From: Owenia fusiformis
Taxonomy: Eukaryota; Annelida; Polychaeta; Sabellida; Oweniidae
Length of the DNA: 64,000 bases
NCBI GenBank assembly: GCA_903813345.2
Contig: CAIIXF020000002.1
Location: 21,280,455-21,344,454 of the forward strand
Direction: 5' to 3'
Shown: one piece after another, positions 11,701-25,500 of the stretch
How the letters are laid out: every line of letters starts with the position of its first letter
Position numbering within the stretch: position 1 is the stretch's first letter
Notes under the pieces: model-generated
Database searches by the model: none
Seen by the model: only the letters and a program-made list of their open reading frames with translations
Told to the model about the DNA's origin: nothing
Translations under genes and position numbers: made by a program

Positions 11701-14700
11701 TAGATATGTTTAGAAACACTTTAATGTGTTAACAGCTCATCCCTTTGATCTGTAAGATTCCCTCTCATTTATCTGTGCAGTTTGATAAACATTGGTCAGT
11801 AGGGCACAATTAATGGATTTCATAACATTAGTGAATTATTCTCTGGCTGGCTTGAACTTTGGATGACATATAAATCTCCTTCCCAGACTGCTGGAATCAA
11901 ATTAATGATATTATTACATCATAGTGCTGCTGCCAATTATGAATTTGCACTGATTAAGAAAAGGTGGCCTTGATTCTGGGCATTGGGTCAAATTCAAATT
12001 GTTAGTATTAGGTGATTTGATACCCAGGGTTAGGGCTATTAGGCAATAGTGTCTATTTTGTGTCTACTACAAGTTTTTGGATTTGTTGGACTGAAGCATA
12101 AGGTTTTTGTCCTGCTGCCTGGAAGAGTTTGGTTTATTTTGCATTTTTCTTATGTGCCTATTCCTTTCCCCCTTTGATTTTAAGAAAGAGAAAATCCTTG
12201 GCCTCCAATCTGCTCATTTACCAATGTTTTATTTTGATTGTTAATCCTTATTGTTGCTTTCAATCAAATCTCTTTATTCTCATTTGGCAGTTGATATGTT
12301 TCTCCAATATATTAGTTATCTTTTCTGTACATATTATCCTGTTTATAATGTAATGTTTTCAGGGTGCCAAGGGGATCACACCTCATTTACTCTTCAACTA
12401 GTTTTCAAATGTTTGTTCATTCATGCTTATACCACTTCATTTTCAATGAAGTATCTGATCTCATTGCATATCTCTGAAATTTAGCCTATGCCCTACATGC
12501 ACGTCCTCTTCTTTTCTTGCTTATTCCTCTCTTTAAAGCCTTGCAGAGCATTAACATGCATGACCACCATGAAATTTAAAGTTCTGGTCATTTACTGTTC
12601 AGCTATTCATTGGGTTAGCAACAGCACACATAATAAAATTATTTGTAAAAATTAATAATTAAACTGTTGATGCATGCCTTAATGCTGTTCAAACCTAGTT
12701 ATAACAGTCCAATAAACAAAACATCACCTTGGGCTTGTTGGACTTGTAATATATAGTAGCAAAAATAGATGACCTTGGAATTATTATCAAATTTGGTGTT
12801 CTTGTCCAATTACAATGAGTGACTCAAAAGCAGAGACATTGGATTCAGAGAAAAAGCTTGAATATTGTTTACTATTGTACCATTTCAAACACAGGGTGTT
12901 TTTATAAGAATTGACTTCCTTTATGAAATATGAGCTAAGCTATTGTTACTGGATAACCTAGTAAATATGAAATTGTATACTTTCTCTAAAATGTAAACAG
13001 ATTTTGTGAAACATATACCAAAAGTGTAAGTTTAAAAGAATGATATATCTAATACAAATATACACAGAACATAGAAAGATAATGATGATGGTGCTATAAT
13101 TCATGTGGATGTAATATATTGAGATATAATAGAAATGGTAATATATCAAAATATTTTCATAAGGGAACTGGGCCCTGGTCAAATATGTTTTGAAACTTGT
13201 GGGAAAATTTCTCAAATCCTTTGATCACCAGCCAGTTAATCTTAATCCTATTATGTGGTTATTTTATCCACTTTCAAAAAGTCTCATATTCTGAATTGCA
13301 ATAATCCACAAAGAATTAGTTTCTATTTCATGAGGCATTTGCCAAGCCTATAGATAAAATGCCAAGGTAGTCACACTTTAAATATGATGAGAAATCATGA
13401 AATTCAACATTTAAAAATAACAACAACAGCAACACAAACAAATCAATGTTTAAATTTAATCAAACAACTATTTCTACAAATAACATCAACCATATTGTAT
13501 GCTGAATATGACGATCTCATAACATACCTTACCCATATATTCAGTTGACAGAGCAAGCAACAATCATACTAACAAAATAGATCACCAAATTAGAAAATGT
13601 GATTAAGAAAGCAACAAAGGAGAAAAAAAATGAAACATAACTGTATTGACACTGATTTTTCTGATCTGTAAAATTACTCTACCTTTTAAGAATTTATATG
13701 AATTATGTTTTCATTATCATCATTCATGCTTTTCAAAAGTCAATCTTTAATCATTGGGACAAATATTTTAAGATGAATTCATATACATTTAAAATTGATG
13801 ATTATTATCTGAAGTGAACTCTCTAAAATTGTAATCTATGATTTTTTCTCAAGCCAAATTTCCATGAAAATTTGAATTGTATTTCATCTTTTTATCTTGT
13901 ACATGTTCATTTGAAAATGTGAATTTAAAGTATGAAGGTATATGGAAAATTGTAAATCTGAGATGTTAAAGTTATTGAATGACCCTTTCATCTCACAGCA
14001 AGATATCAGACCACAGTGTGTTTACAGTGCCATACAACATCAATACACATTAGAAGCAAGGAGAAAAGAATGTTGTAAAATATTTTCTGATGATTTGAAT
14101 TCCAATCTCTAAAATAGAATTTAGCCAATTGTTCGGACAACTGGGACAGACATTCCCAAAACATTGCCTAAAAAGCTCTGTGTTTCTCTGGTGCCAATCA
14201 TCCTACGTTATTTTATTGAAATATTTTGTTCAAATATTATGGTAGTGAGGTGGCCATTATGACACCTTTCATATTAATTTTATGAACAAGTTTGTATACA
14301 TTAAAAGATTATAGTCATTGTATTGGAAACATTAAAGGCAAGATTTGAAGCTCCGCCACACGCCTCTATAGTAGATAGAATGCCCCATATGGCTGGACAA
14401 TGTGGAATTACTGATGCATATTGGCTAGTATTTTCAAGAGGCTGATAGTATTAGGCATTATCAGTGACATTTGCCACATAATTGTGGCTGGCCTTTGTGC
14501 AGTATATTCAAGTGAACCTACATACCTCCAGGTTATTTTTTAACCCTAATGGGGAACCCCCAAATCTACTCGATCACATGCCTTTTAATAATAGAACTTA
14601 AATATTTGTGATATTATACGATTAGTCATTGAATAAGAATTTTAATATTTTAACAACATTGAAATATATATTAGAAATGCCTGAGTACTATGAACTTGTT

Positions 14701-16185
14701 TCATTCCATCATAAAAATTCACTTTTTGAATTATATTGTATGCCTTAATTAGTTACAGAAACGCCTACTTTGCTCAGTAAAGAAGAAACACCTAACATAA
14801 AATAGAATTGATGAAATTGAATATCAAGTTCAACAAAATGATGCTTATAAACCTAAGGCCATCCAAAGCAAAGATATTTTTGAGATATGGCCACCAAAAA
14901 TAACCACTGGTTGGTAAATATTGACGTAAGTTAAGGCATCAGATTGCCCCCATGTGTACTAATGAATGTAAGGATGTGTAAATTTGAAAGTTGGACCTTA
15001 GGGTGAGTTTCTCTTGCAGTCAAAATAGACAACAGGTGGGACCAATAAAGCCATCCAACCTCTGTTGAGATCAAACAGCTACTTTTCTAATAATGCTCTT
15101 GAAAATAGCATTATCTCTTTTGGTTTCAGATCTTTTTACTGTATAAACATACATTGTATTACCACAATTAGACCTTTCTCTAGTGAACACCTTTTTGAAG
15201 CTACTATATATTCTTAATGTGAGACATATGAAATAGCTGTTTTATGAATAATCTGATTTCATTGCTGTGTTTTTTTTTGTTTTGTTTTATACCCCTTCTG
15301 AATATCTATTTTGATGTCCAAGCACATTCGGGTCAGTAGAGCAAACCTTGAGAGTTCAGTAAAGCAGATGAAAAATAATCATTTATTTATTCTTTAACTC
15401 ACCCTTTTTTGAATAACCTCCAGCAGTATCTATTTCTGGTCTCAGTTCATTATTTTATCAAATGGACCATCTATTATTTTGATCATCTGTCAATCTACAT
15501 GTTCAACATAGTTTATCATCTGAAGTCCAATTCAATATCCTGTTAACCCATCAACCAATCAACAATCAATTCAAATTTTGAATGTTTTCAAGACTTTCAG
15601 TTATAAATGATACCCAGTGGGATATTATTATATATAATCACATAGAAGTTTGCCGAAGTATGTCAATCAGTGAAATTCAATTGAAATAAGTATCACAACA
15701 TTTACTTTTTGAAATACAAAATAGGGCTCAATAGTATCAAATGGTAAGAAGCGAAATTACTTCTCTTTACTTTTAAAATGATGTAAGAAATTGATAAAAA
15801 TATATAGGTTTCCTGGAGAACTTAAATATAATAGGCATTTTAACTAATTGGCATTTTAAGTATTGGAGGGTTGCACTGAAGACCAACAACTGGGCAGTAA
15901 GAAAGGAAAAAAGTGGATTTACCAATATTTGGTATACAAGATATTTATGGAGGAATGTTGGTGTGCGACTACCAGGGGGGTATTCTTGCATTGTTATTTG
16001 GGTACACTAGTCCAGTTGGGGGCCTCCCCTGTCTTGACAAATCTTGTTAATTACTTAAAGAACTGGAGATTTTTTGCTAATGGAATGCCCACTCAACAAT
16101 ACATGTACTCTTTTGCATTTCATAAAATAGAGCATAAAATGTCATGACAAAAATGTACTAAAAATATATTGCAGTATAGAATTTA
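8759..16185. other. Intronic DNA without recognised genes
   Basis: Long AT-rich stretch. Visible items are a dispersed repeat copy near 12500-12600 (see family at 46468), a short tandem duplication of ACAAATTTCTGCATGATG near 11256-11290, and a fragment of the GTGAACACC family near 15170. No exon with good splice signals and composition was found. Confidence 0.35.
12500..12600 (+). repeat. Copy of a dispersed family (TTTCTTGCTTATT ... GACCACCATG type)
   Basis: Contains TTTTCTTGCTTATTCCTCTC, then after a short gap AAAGCCTTGC and GACCACCATGAAATTT. The same order of phrases is found near 25235-25310, 37225-37315, 46585-46665 and 56500-56595 on this strand, and in reverse at 55490-55770. No terminal repeats were resolved. 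Confidence 0.5.
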
Positions 16186-16189
16186 CTCA

Positions 16190-16800
16190 TGTACATGTAA
16201 TTCAGTTGTATATGAATCAGTAATGCATGTCGTAGATGCATTAGAAACTGCAAAACTGAATGTACAGAAGTCATTTATAGATAATATGCCAGGCTGTTAT
16301 TCAAAAGCATTAAATTGTACCATATTTATTTGTGCAGGGCTGGATTATGTATGTCATAGATACTGTAGAAACTCAACGTTCAACTGTGCAAGAGCAAGTT
16401 ATGCATGCCATTATTGACTACATCAGTAAGTTGCATGCTGTAGTACACCAGTGCATTTCATGCTATAGATACATTAGAACTGCACCAGGTGAAGTCGGTT
16501 ATGCATGTCCAAGATACATTTGAAATTGCACCCATCAATTATGCATGCTTCTGTTATATCATAGAATCATTACATTTGTACTACAGTGATGTATTGAAAG
16601 ATACTTTAGAAAGTGAATCAGTCAGTTTTGTTCATCAGTCATGTATATACATTTGAAACTACACCTATGTATGACTCTGTTATGCAACATGTCAAAAATG
16701 TATTACATTTGTACTAGAGTCAGTTATGTATAGAATGGTACTTAAAAAAGTATATCAATCTGTATTATGCTGGAGTCAGTTATGCATGTTATACATGAGA
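16190..16800 (+). repeat. Decayed tandem array of GTTATGCATGTCATAGATAC-type units
   Basis: Variants of a unit containing TTATGCATGTC, ATAGATACATTAGAAACTGC and AGTCAGTTATG recur at irregular spacing near 16219, 16345, 16398, 16455, 16497, 16540, 16725 and 16780. The copies are strongly diverged, which indicates an old minisatellite-like expansion. Overlapping short open frames here are products of the repeat and not genes. Confidence 0.6.
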
Positions 16801-19484
16801 AATTGTAAGCTATGTTTCTCAAACTCTAACTCTGCATATTTCCAAGATGTAAAACCACATACCATTGCAAAATGTGATGTTCAACCACTGCATAATTTAA
16901 CTTCTGCTCTTTAACATAAATTTTTTAATCTCTTTCAAAAGATTACAACTATATATGTTTTATGTCAGAATTTAAGTTAACTCCATGTTTGCATATTTAA
17001 GTTCTTCTTAATGCAGCTCTTTCCTTCAATTTTGGGTTTTAAACCTCTATTACTATGAAATTATATCATTTGGTTTTTAACTTCACAACTGTTCCTGAAA
17101 AGAATTCAGGTTTATGTTACCAGCATTATGCGGAAGTAAAAACTGGAATGCTTATTTTGTTTCTTTCAAACATACCATAAAATCGCCATAATATGATTTT
17201 TTGAAACTTAAAACATCTAATTAGGAGGCTTTCATATGTATTCAAATGAATAGTCACAAAAACCTTTCATAAAGTATAAACTTTATTAAGATAATAATGG
17301 TTTTATGTCATTTTATAGCTAATATACATGTATGTCTGGACCGCATATGTTGCCCTTATTGCCCTCATACAGGAATACCCTTCACATGGTTTGAATGTCT
17401 GTCTCATTTCATACTTGTTCTATGAGATCTTCTGCCCTTATGAAAGAAGTTTTTGCATTTATATAAAACACACATCATAATAATATTCTGTTACCATGTC
17501 TATTTTGCATTTTAAGACGACCACCATGATTATATATGGTTGGAATTATGCAATGTTGGTAAGGTAGATGTGATTCAGATTTCAGATGATGTAGCCTAGT
17601 TAGTTGTTTTACCAGGTGCTTCGTTTCTCATGTCTGTAAATACCCTTCAGTAGAATCATAGCACAAAAAACTTGTTCGTCTTTCTAAAAATACAGTTGGG
17701 AAGTGTTTTCTTGACAAGTCGAGACATTTGAGACACCTGTTCCGTGAACACAAACTTGCGGAAGTAAGAATGAGTTCCTTGCCTGATGTTAAAGTAGCTT
17801 CACATGACTTAAACCCCATTTGCAAATATATTAGATGCCTGTACTTTTTTTCAAATGCTAAAAGGTTGTTGGAAAAAGACCATAGGATTCAGACAGGGAT
17901 GCTTGGAAAAATGCCTCTGCATTCTCTAATGCAGTGCACAGTTAAAACATAAATCATTCTCAAAAATTTGAAGGTTACCATCTTTTACATTCGACTAAAG
18001 ACCTTTGATATATTGAACCAAAATGGTTTATGTATAAAACATTTAAAAAAATGTTTTCATTATGTTCAATTAAAAAGTTGTTAACTCTTCCTTAAAGTAG
18101 TTTGATGAATTTTAAGAAAATTGAAAAATGGATGTATTACAAATATCATAACCATCCATACTCATTATACTGTAAAATATTTCTTCGTTGGTGAGTTCCT
18201 TTTCTGACATTTTTCATTTTCATTATTGGAGAAGGAAACCTATATTGCAATTGGGTTTATTGTGACTGGGGATTGTATTATTTTTATTTAGCTTTTATCT
18301 TTCAGTTAGCAATTACTCTGTGACTGGTCTGGGGTCTTTATGACAGTTTTGTTTTGTTTGCTATTCATTGGCTATTTGTGTATCATTTTGGAGGAATTCT
18401 TTGTGTTTGCAGAGACCGACATGCGTTATATTGTTGTGGTGGTTTTTAGTACAATACTCATCAAAAGCTCCCCCAAGTCTTCCCTATTGTACATACTGCA
18501 TACTCTTATATATATTGGGTGGTCTCAAATTTCATTCTTTTCCTATAGGGTACTTACTCATAGATTTAATGTCTTCATCAGGAATTTGTAATTGTGAAAA
18601 GTGTAAATAGACTCAAATTAGTAAGAAATTAATTGAATAAAAAACTAGTTATCACTGATTCGAATTGTAAAAACTGCAAAAATCCAAAATGTTAATTTAA
18701 ATTTTAGATGCAATGGTGTTGAATAATCATCACCAGACAGACACTTTGAGCAAAGGTTAAACCCCTCTCTAATAGAATATTTACTTCTTATAGGTGTTAT
18801 TATTGCAGTCCCTCAACAAACAACATAGACTCATTCTGATCTCAAACCCATAGTTTACCCACCCTATGCTTAAAATATACATCTCGTTATATATTTTAAT
18901 CTTCATATCTCTCTCAAATTTGAATAAAGATTTTCTCATTTTATACTTTTTCAAATGTTTGCTATATTCCAGTGGCTTAACTGCGTGTACTTTTATTTTA
19001 TACTCACTCTGTTTAAGTTTTAAGATGGTATCATTTATCTGTGGGAAGAGTATTCCCTGAAGTGCTAAACAAGTTAATAAATTTTAGAATCATTAGATGT
19101 TTGTTCAGAATAATACAAATACGTATATTGCTTTCTAATATTTGACAAGACTGGTTCACCAGTTTACTAAGGTCAATGGTTTAATTTGGGATTTGATATG
19201 TTGCCTCTTGTGCACTTTCATTATGCATTTAGCAAATAAATGGAATCTGGTATAACCATATGAATTATACCCCTGCATTCAATTGGGAAAACCATTGAAT
19301 TCCCAACAAACAGCAATTCTATGAAATTCATTGGATTAGTATAAATTTTGTCTGAATTTATTGATTACATTTTGGCAAACTAGACACATAAATATACAAT
19401 TACATTGCTATTGTCCTCAAATCTGCACAATAAAGCTACAATTTTCTTGATAATTTATAAATTGCAACTTTCTCCTGATTGCAG
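16801..19484. other. Intronic DNA without recognised genes
   Basis: AT-rich sequence. I see no transposon ends, tandem array or supported exon here. Confidence 0.35.
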
Positions 19485-19554
19485 AACTACTTTATTTGTC
19501 TAGCTCGGTTGCAAAAATCGACAAAAATCATTTAAGCAGTCGTCAAAATGTCTC
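19485..19554 (+). other. Candidate splice-bounded exon (possible 5' exon of a nested gene or alternative MICU exon)
   Basis: A 70-bp segment lies between a good acceptor (TTTCTCCTGATTGCAG, ending at 19484) and a canonical donor GTAAGT at 19555. It ends with AAAATGTCTC, so an ATG with a favourable A at -3 sits 7 bp before the donor. One other frame is open through the whole segment. The MICU exons join in phase 0 and 70 is not a multiple of three, so inclusion would shift the MICU frame. A 5' UTR exon of another transcript, starting translation at ATG TCT C, is therefore more likely. Splice-like matches also arise by chance in 28 kb of DNA. Confidence 0.3.
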
Positions 19555-22500
19555 GTAAGTTATAGTCTTATTATAGTCAGGCTATTGAGGGTCCAGGGGC
19601 CAATAATCTGCCCCCAGTGGCCTATTGTCTATTGCAAAGTCATATTGAAATAAAGTGATGCTATTTGTTAGTAGTTGTGAAAGTACATGTTATTGATAAT
19701 TTGAAAATATATGAGGAAATGTGCCTCCCAGGAGTAGTTAGCAGTTAAAAAGAATTGCTTTTGCATTATTGTATTGAGCAGTTATTATTCCCATTGAAAA
19801 TATGATGCCAGTTATGTTTTGAACATTTTATTATCAGAGAAATTGGTGCTAATTTAGAAATGAGCATTACAAGGTATTTTGAAGATGTGTCAAATTGAGA
19901 GTTGTTCACTTAAGAAGATTTAGCGAGAACAAATGAACTTATAATATGACTGAGGACAGAGGTATATTTTAGGTTTGGGCATTTTTTATAGTTTTTATGG
20001 TAAATGCTCTTGCACTTGAAGGCCTTGGGGACTTTTGAACTTCTACCAGTTTCTTTCATATATTAACATAATGGTTATTTCGTATATATCTGGCTCAAAG
20101 CCTTGAAGAATTCTTTATTTTAGACACGTTTATCACTGGGGAATGTAAACATGGAAAATGGGAACTCTATCTATGGAATTTGTCAAAATTTAACTAATCA
20201 AAGAAAACTTGATATTTCTTGTGATAGTTTCAACAGGAAATGACTGAAAAAACATGCCTGATTTACATAACATTAAAGACAGGTATATGATAAGATGTAC
20301 AGGTGAACTATTGGGCTAACTGGGATTTACTATGGGTGGTTTAGCCTCCTCCGAGTAGGTGCATTTTTGTCAAATTTGATGTGAAAGAACAATTGGCAAC
20401 TTGAGAAAAAACTAGTGGAAACATTTCTATAGAAAACAAATAAGATGCATCAAATGGTATATCCGATGTGGCTAACACTCCATTTATTTACTTATTTGAA
20501 AGTATAATGATCAGTGACATGATATTTGATTTAGTCAAGACAATCATGTCAATACATCTTACTTCATATTATAAAAAAGATTTGATTGGCTAAAAACAAT
20601 AAGGTAGTAAATTAGTCACCAAGGAAATTGATTCTTCAGTTGCAAGAACTGAACATTTGCAGCATTAACCAATAAGATATACCTTTCTTAATCCTATTGT
20701 AACCTCCCAAGCCACAATTGTCAACTTCCTGATTATTTGCGGTTAAAAACAAGGAATATAATCCATTGGAACTATTTGTTGAGGCTAGTGATTCAATATT
20801 AGCAATGTAGTATTATTAATACATAAAATAAATGACGTTCATATGTATCAAGTACTCAGATGATATAGTTGGAACATTAAAAAATGAAGTACTCAGTTGT
20901 GTCCTTCAGATGTTAAATGCATTTTTATTGTAAAATGCTACTGATGTCATCTCATTTTAAACTTTTAATAAGGCTCAGCATCATGACGTTAATTTCAAGA
21001 GAAGCTCGGGAAAGCAGCTCATACATCTAGTTAGAGACTTGAAATCTCTTAGAAGTGTAAAAGTACAAGTTGTCCTGAAAGTTAAGATAGATAAGTCTGG
21101 TTAGGAACATATTGAGAGCACTGTGGAAAACCTGGCAAAAATACACACTTGGTGGTTTAAATCTTAGAAAAATACCAAGAAAAAATGAACCTTGTATGGA
21201 TCTATATTAGTAATGTTAATTACTTTTCAAACTCTACTCCATATTCATTTAATATCCCAAACTGTAATTTTATTTTCAAAGTAAACATAACAATTGTGAT
21301 GCTATATTCACAGGACTTCAGTGTAATAGATTACGGGATGAGCAGTCTAGAAGTACACTTGACCCTGTTTTCAATAGATGTTATTTATTTTAAGGCAAAT
21401 CCCTGGATTCTGGTATCCTTGGTTCCCTTATCAATAACCTTACAGTGTTCATGCATGATTATTTTGCTAAAATATAATCTGTACTTTTGTATACTGATTA
21501 GATAATAGGTTACATGTAATATTGGGTGAACATATCTTGTTTTGTCTGATTTTGTTTTCTATTGATTTCTCTTTTTCCTTTATATTTTCTGATTATAAAA
21601 AAATTGACCTTCTCTGATCCTCCAATAAATATTTAGAGTATTTTGAAAAACTATGATTATCATTTAATTCCTTGAATATCATCACACAAATTTTTATTAA
21701 AAGGCCAACGTTTAATGCTGGTCTTAAATATTCAACATTTTTTTTAAATTTAGAAGAATCGTCTTGTTTTGTTGCATTTGTATTTAGGTAAGTTGACCAT
21801 AAACAGTAACCTTGATACCTTACCAATTCAAAAATTTCCAGCTTTATTTTATATTATGAAACATAACCATGGTGAAATTTTATCTTACATGCATTAGAAC
21901 CCTGGAAGATTGGTCTACATGGGAGAGACACATGGAAGAACTTTATTTCTGTTCCTGATTCGGATTCCCTACATACAACTGGTTTATTTACTTCCCAATA
22001 ACTCTCCCCTCATCATGCCTTTGAAAACTTCTGGTGTATATTTTCTCATGAATTTGGTGATTTATATTCCTGGCCTGGATTATGTTATAGGAGGCAATTA
22101 GAAATAGAGTTTTACAGTTGTGGTTGCGGTTACTTCTTCAAAGTAGTTTCTCATTCCTCAACACTGTACTGACCCTATAGGTGTTTAGTCTCATCGTTGA
22201 TTTAAATTTGAAAAGTAGAAATACTTCCTCAAAATGATACATTGATTGTAGTAAATGTATAGAGGTCACAAGTTTACAATATACAAGTCCATCAAATCCA
22301 AATATTTAATAACATCATCAAAATGATACATTATGTATTATGAGAAAGTTCAAAGTTTGAAAAATATGCTGAATTAGTATCTTGAGAGGGCAGTATAAAT
22401 GTGTGGTTTTTCAAGGTAAGTTTTTCACTACATACGCTATGCTTCTTATTCCCAGTTGTCTGGGTCTGAAGATGTAGCTGCACATTTGTCAGAGACTGAA

Positions 22501-25500
22501 CAGTGTTGGACTTGTCACTGCGTTTTATACCATTTGCCATAGGTCACTGCTACCATTGGTTCACGTTTTTCCTTTTGGCATCTATTACAAAAAGATCAAA
22601 TTTTATTTAGCTGAAGCTGCATGGTGTTAGTATTTTTTTAATAATCATTTATTTCATATCTATACAATACATACAATAGTACAATAGTAAAGTTTGACTA
22701 GGTTACAAGGACATTATTAATGGCTCCATGGTCCTGACCATATAGATCTAATAACCATCACAAATAGAAATGGTTCTTTGCTGAAAAGTGGTTTGGTATG
22801 ATTTTACCCTCATACTCCTTAACTTAGATACAATCAGTCATTCATTGTCCATCTGTCCATTTTATTTAGTTTGCCTGTGAATGATTTAACACCTTCCCAA
22901 TCGTGACCCAAGGGATACTTTTCATAAGATCTGATTCCTTTGGACCCAGATAAAACGGTGACATTACTTCAATCAAGAACTTTTTGGGTTAGATATACCT
23001 CACACTTAATTTCACAATGCTTCTACCTCTTTCATAGTTCTTATCGACATCAATGACATAAAGCTTTGCACTTACAGGAACATATGCTAGAGAATCTGTT
23101 CACATGACTTATGTAGACTGAATGTTAGTGTCCAGTATATCCTGGTTCTACAGATTTACTGCATGTACAATGCATATGTCAGTATACCTAAAAATGCACC
23201 TAAGGACACATGTCACAAAACTGATATATATGAATCCTAACTTAATAGGTCAAAATAATGCAATGGACATAATTGAAATTTCTGATGCAATCATAGAGCT
23301 GATTCATCTGTACTGGAAGATGAGGAGTTTTTCTGAATCACCATTGTTATATTCTCCAGATCATTTGGTTGTACCATTTTCAGGATCTTCTCTGACATAT
23401 GTTTCATAATAAATGATAATGTTTGCATTATTTTGGGAAACAGACATTCCCATTGCTAAAAAATTCACATCATTTGATCATGTACTTTTGAGTATTTAAC
23501 CCTGTTTCTCTTTTAATAATCAAGTACAGTGTTAAATTCCTCTATACAATTTGAAGGATGATATGTCCTTCATTTCATATTTTCTATGTTCTACTTTCTT
23601 CTGCCTCATTTTATTACAAATTACATTTAACATATAGTTTAGTTGATCACTTTTTCTACTGGTTTGTTACTTGGATATATTTTTAATATCTGGAATGGAT
23701 GTATGCTGGTACATATGTTTTGCTGTCTAATAAATGTTTCATGTTGGCTTGAATGATATTTTTGATCTTAAAAACATTGTTAATGGATTATAAGAAGGGT
23801 TCTTTGATGGTCCTGCAATTTCATTCTTCTATTTTCTACTGTTTTTACAAGGCGCCATATGACCCCATGACATTTTGCTCTACAGGTGGAAAATTATGTT
23901 ACTAGATGATGCTTGCAAGTAAATATCATAATATTCTCCACTAAAGCTACAACATACCTGCCAAACATCAGAATTCAGAATGTAATATTTAGAGTTGTAC
24001 AAAAAGGTTTTTGAAAGAATGGCTATATTTTAAACATTCGTATTTAATATTCAGTTGGGTTTCTTTTTTCTGCAACTGAACTCGCCTCTTGTGACAAGAC
24101 TAATTAATAGTCAAGATAAGCTTAAATACTTAATTCTTCATTGCATCATACACACATCTTGCAAATTTTCAATTTTCAAAATTATGCTTTTATTTTTTGC
24201 TTATATAGACACTTACTGTAATAATGTATAATTCGAACTGTATATATGTTGCTGAAGTTGGTAGGTCTGTTCAACTAGTTGAACTTATCAAAACTGTGTG
24301 TTACTCCAGTCTACTGACGTAGATCCAACATGAGAGCATATCAGTTCTTTGAACTTACCCTTCTCCATAAAACATACAATTTTGCATGTGTATCTTCTTT
24401 TGTTTGGTGTCATCAACATTCAAATGCATGCCTCTCCCATGTTTTCATCAAATACTACAAGATTCCTGCATGCAGGCTTGGATTTTGAGGTTTGGTGTTA
24501 TTTTATTACAGAAAAGTGAATGTTATTTGTAAGAGTAAATATGCTTATAATTCATTTTTGGGCAATGCTTATTTCACTCCATTTCTCTTAAAAGTTGCTT
24601 GGAGAATCTGATTTACTAGGTTTTCTATATATATGCACCATTTAGTGTTCAATACATGTCATTGTCTGCTTACGTTCTTATTTCTTGCAAATAAGTCTCA
24701 TTTTCCATCTTTCATTTTTTATGATACTTTACTTTGGGGTAGCTACTTACTCCAGACGAGTGCTCAGCATCTATATGGTCTTTCAGGACAATATCAACAG
24801 AGAGCCAACAACACATAAACATGAAGAGAAATGAGATGCTAAAGGTGTGTGACTAATGCTATAACAAGCGTAATCATGCTTACGTCTGGAGATACCTGGT
24901 TGCTTATCCAAACAGCAACCGGACAAACAATCCAAAATGTTACCTCTCACTCATTTGTATTGTCATAGAAACAGATAGTAAAGTTCACCTGCTCTTATAG
25001 TTCCCTTAAACAACATCTGAATCTGTTTCCCCCTTGATAATCTTTTTAACCCTGATAGCATAATCTGTTTCAACCCTTGATCTCATGATAACCTCCCAAT
25101 ATATTTCACTCCCTGATATGCTCCAGTGTTAATATGACATTCTGATTAGCTTTATTCATGCAATACTCTCAAAAATTTAAATGATATTTCTCATTTTCCA
25201 CATATCTATTCAATGTAGTGTGTGGTCACATGCCTCTTTCCTTGCTGATTTCTCTCCCGTTTTTCATATTCAAACAAGACCACCATGTTATTTTACTTAT
25301 GGAAGGTAATCTCCCTCCTCTCTCACCCATGATAATCATGTTTACCTCTTGATTAGTCAAATAATGTTGAGTGTGGATTGGATCTATGCATTGATACTAT
25401 CAATTTCTCTTCTGTTTCTTCTGTGTTTTCTTCTCTATTTTCCGATCATGCATTAAGTTTAACCCAATATTTAGTCTTGTTTCAAGTCCTTGAATCCCCC

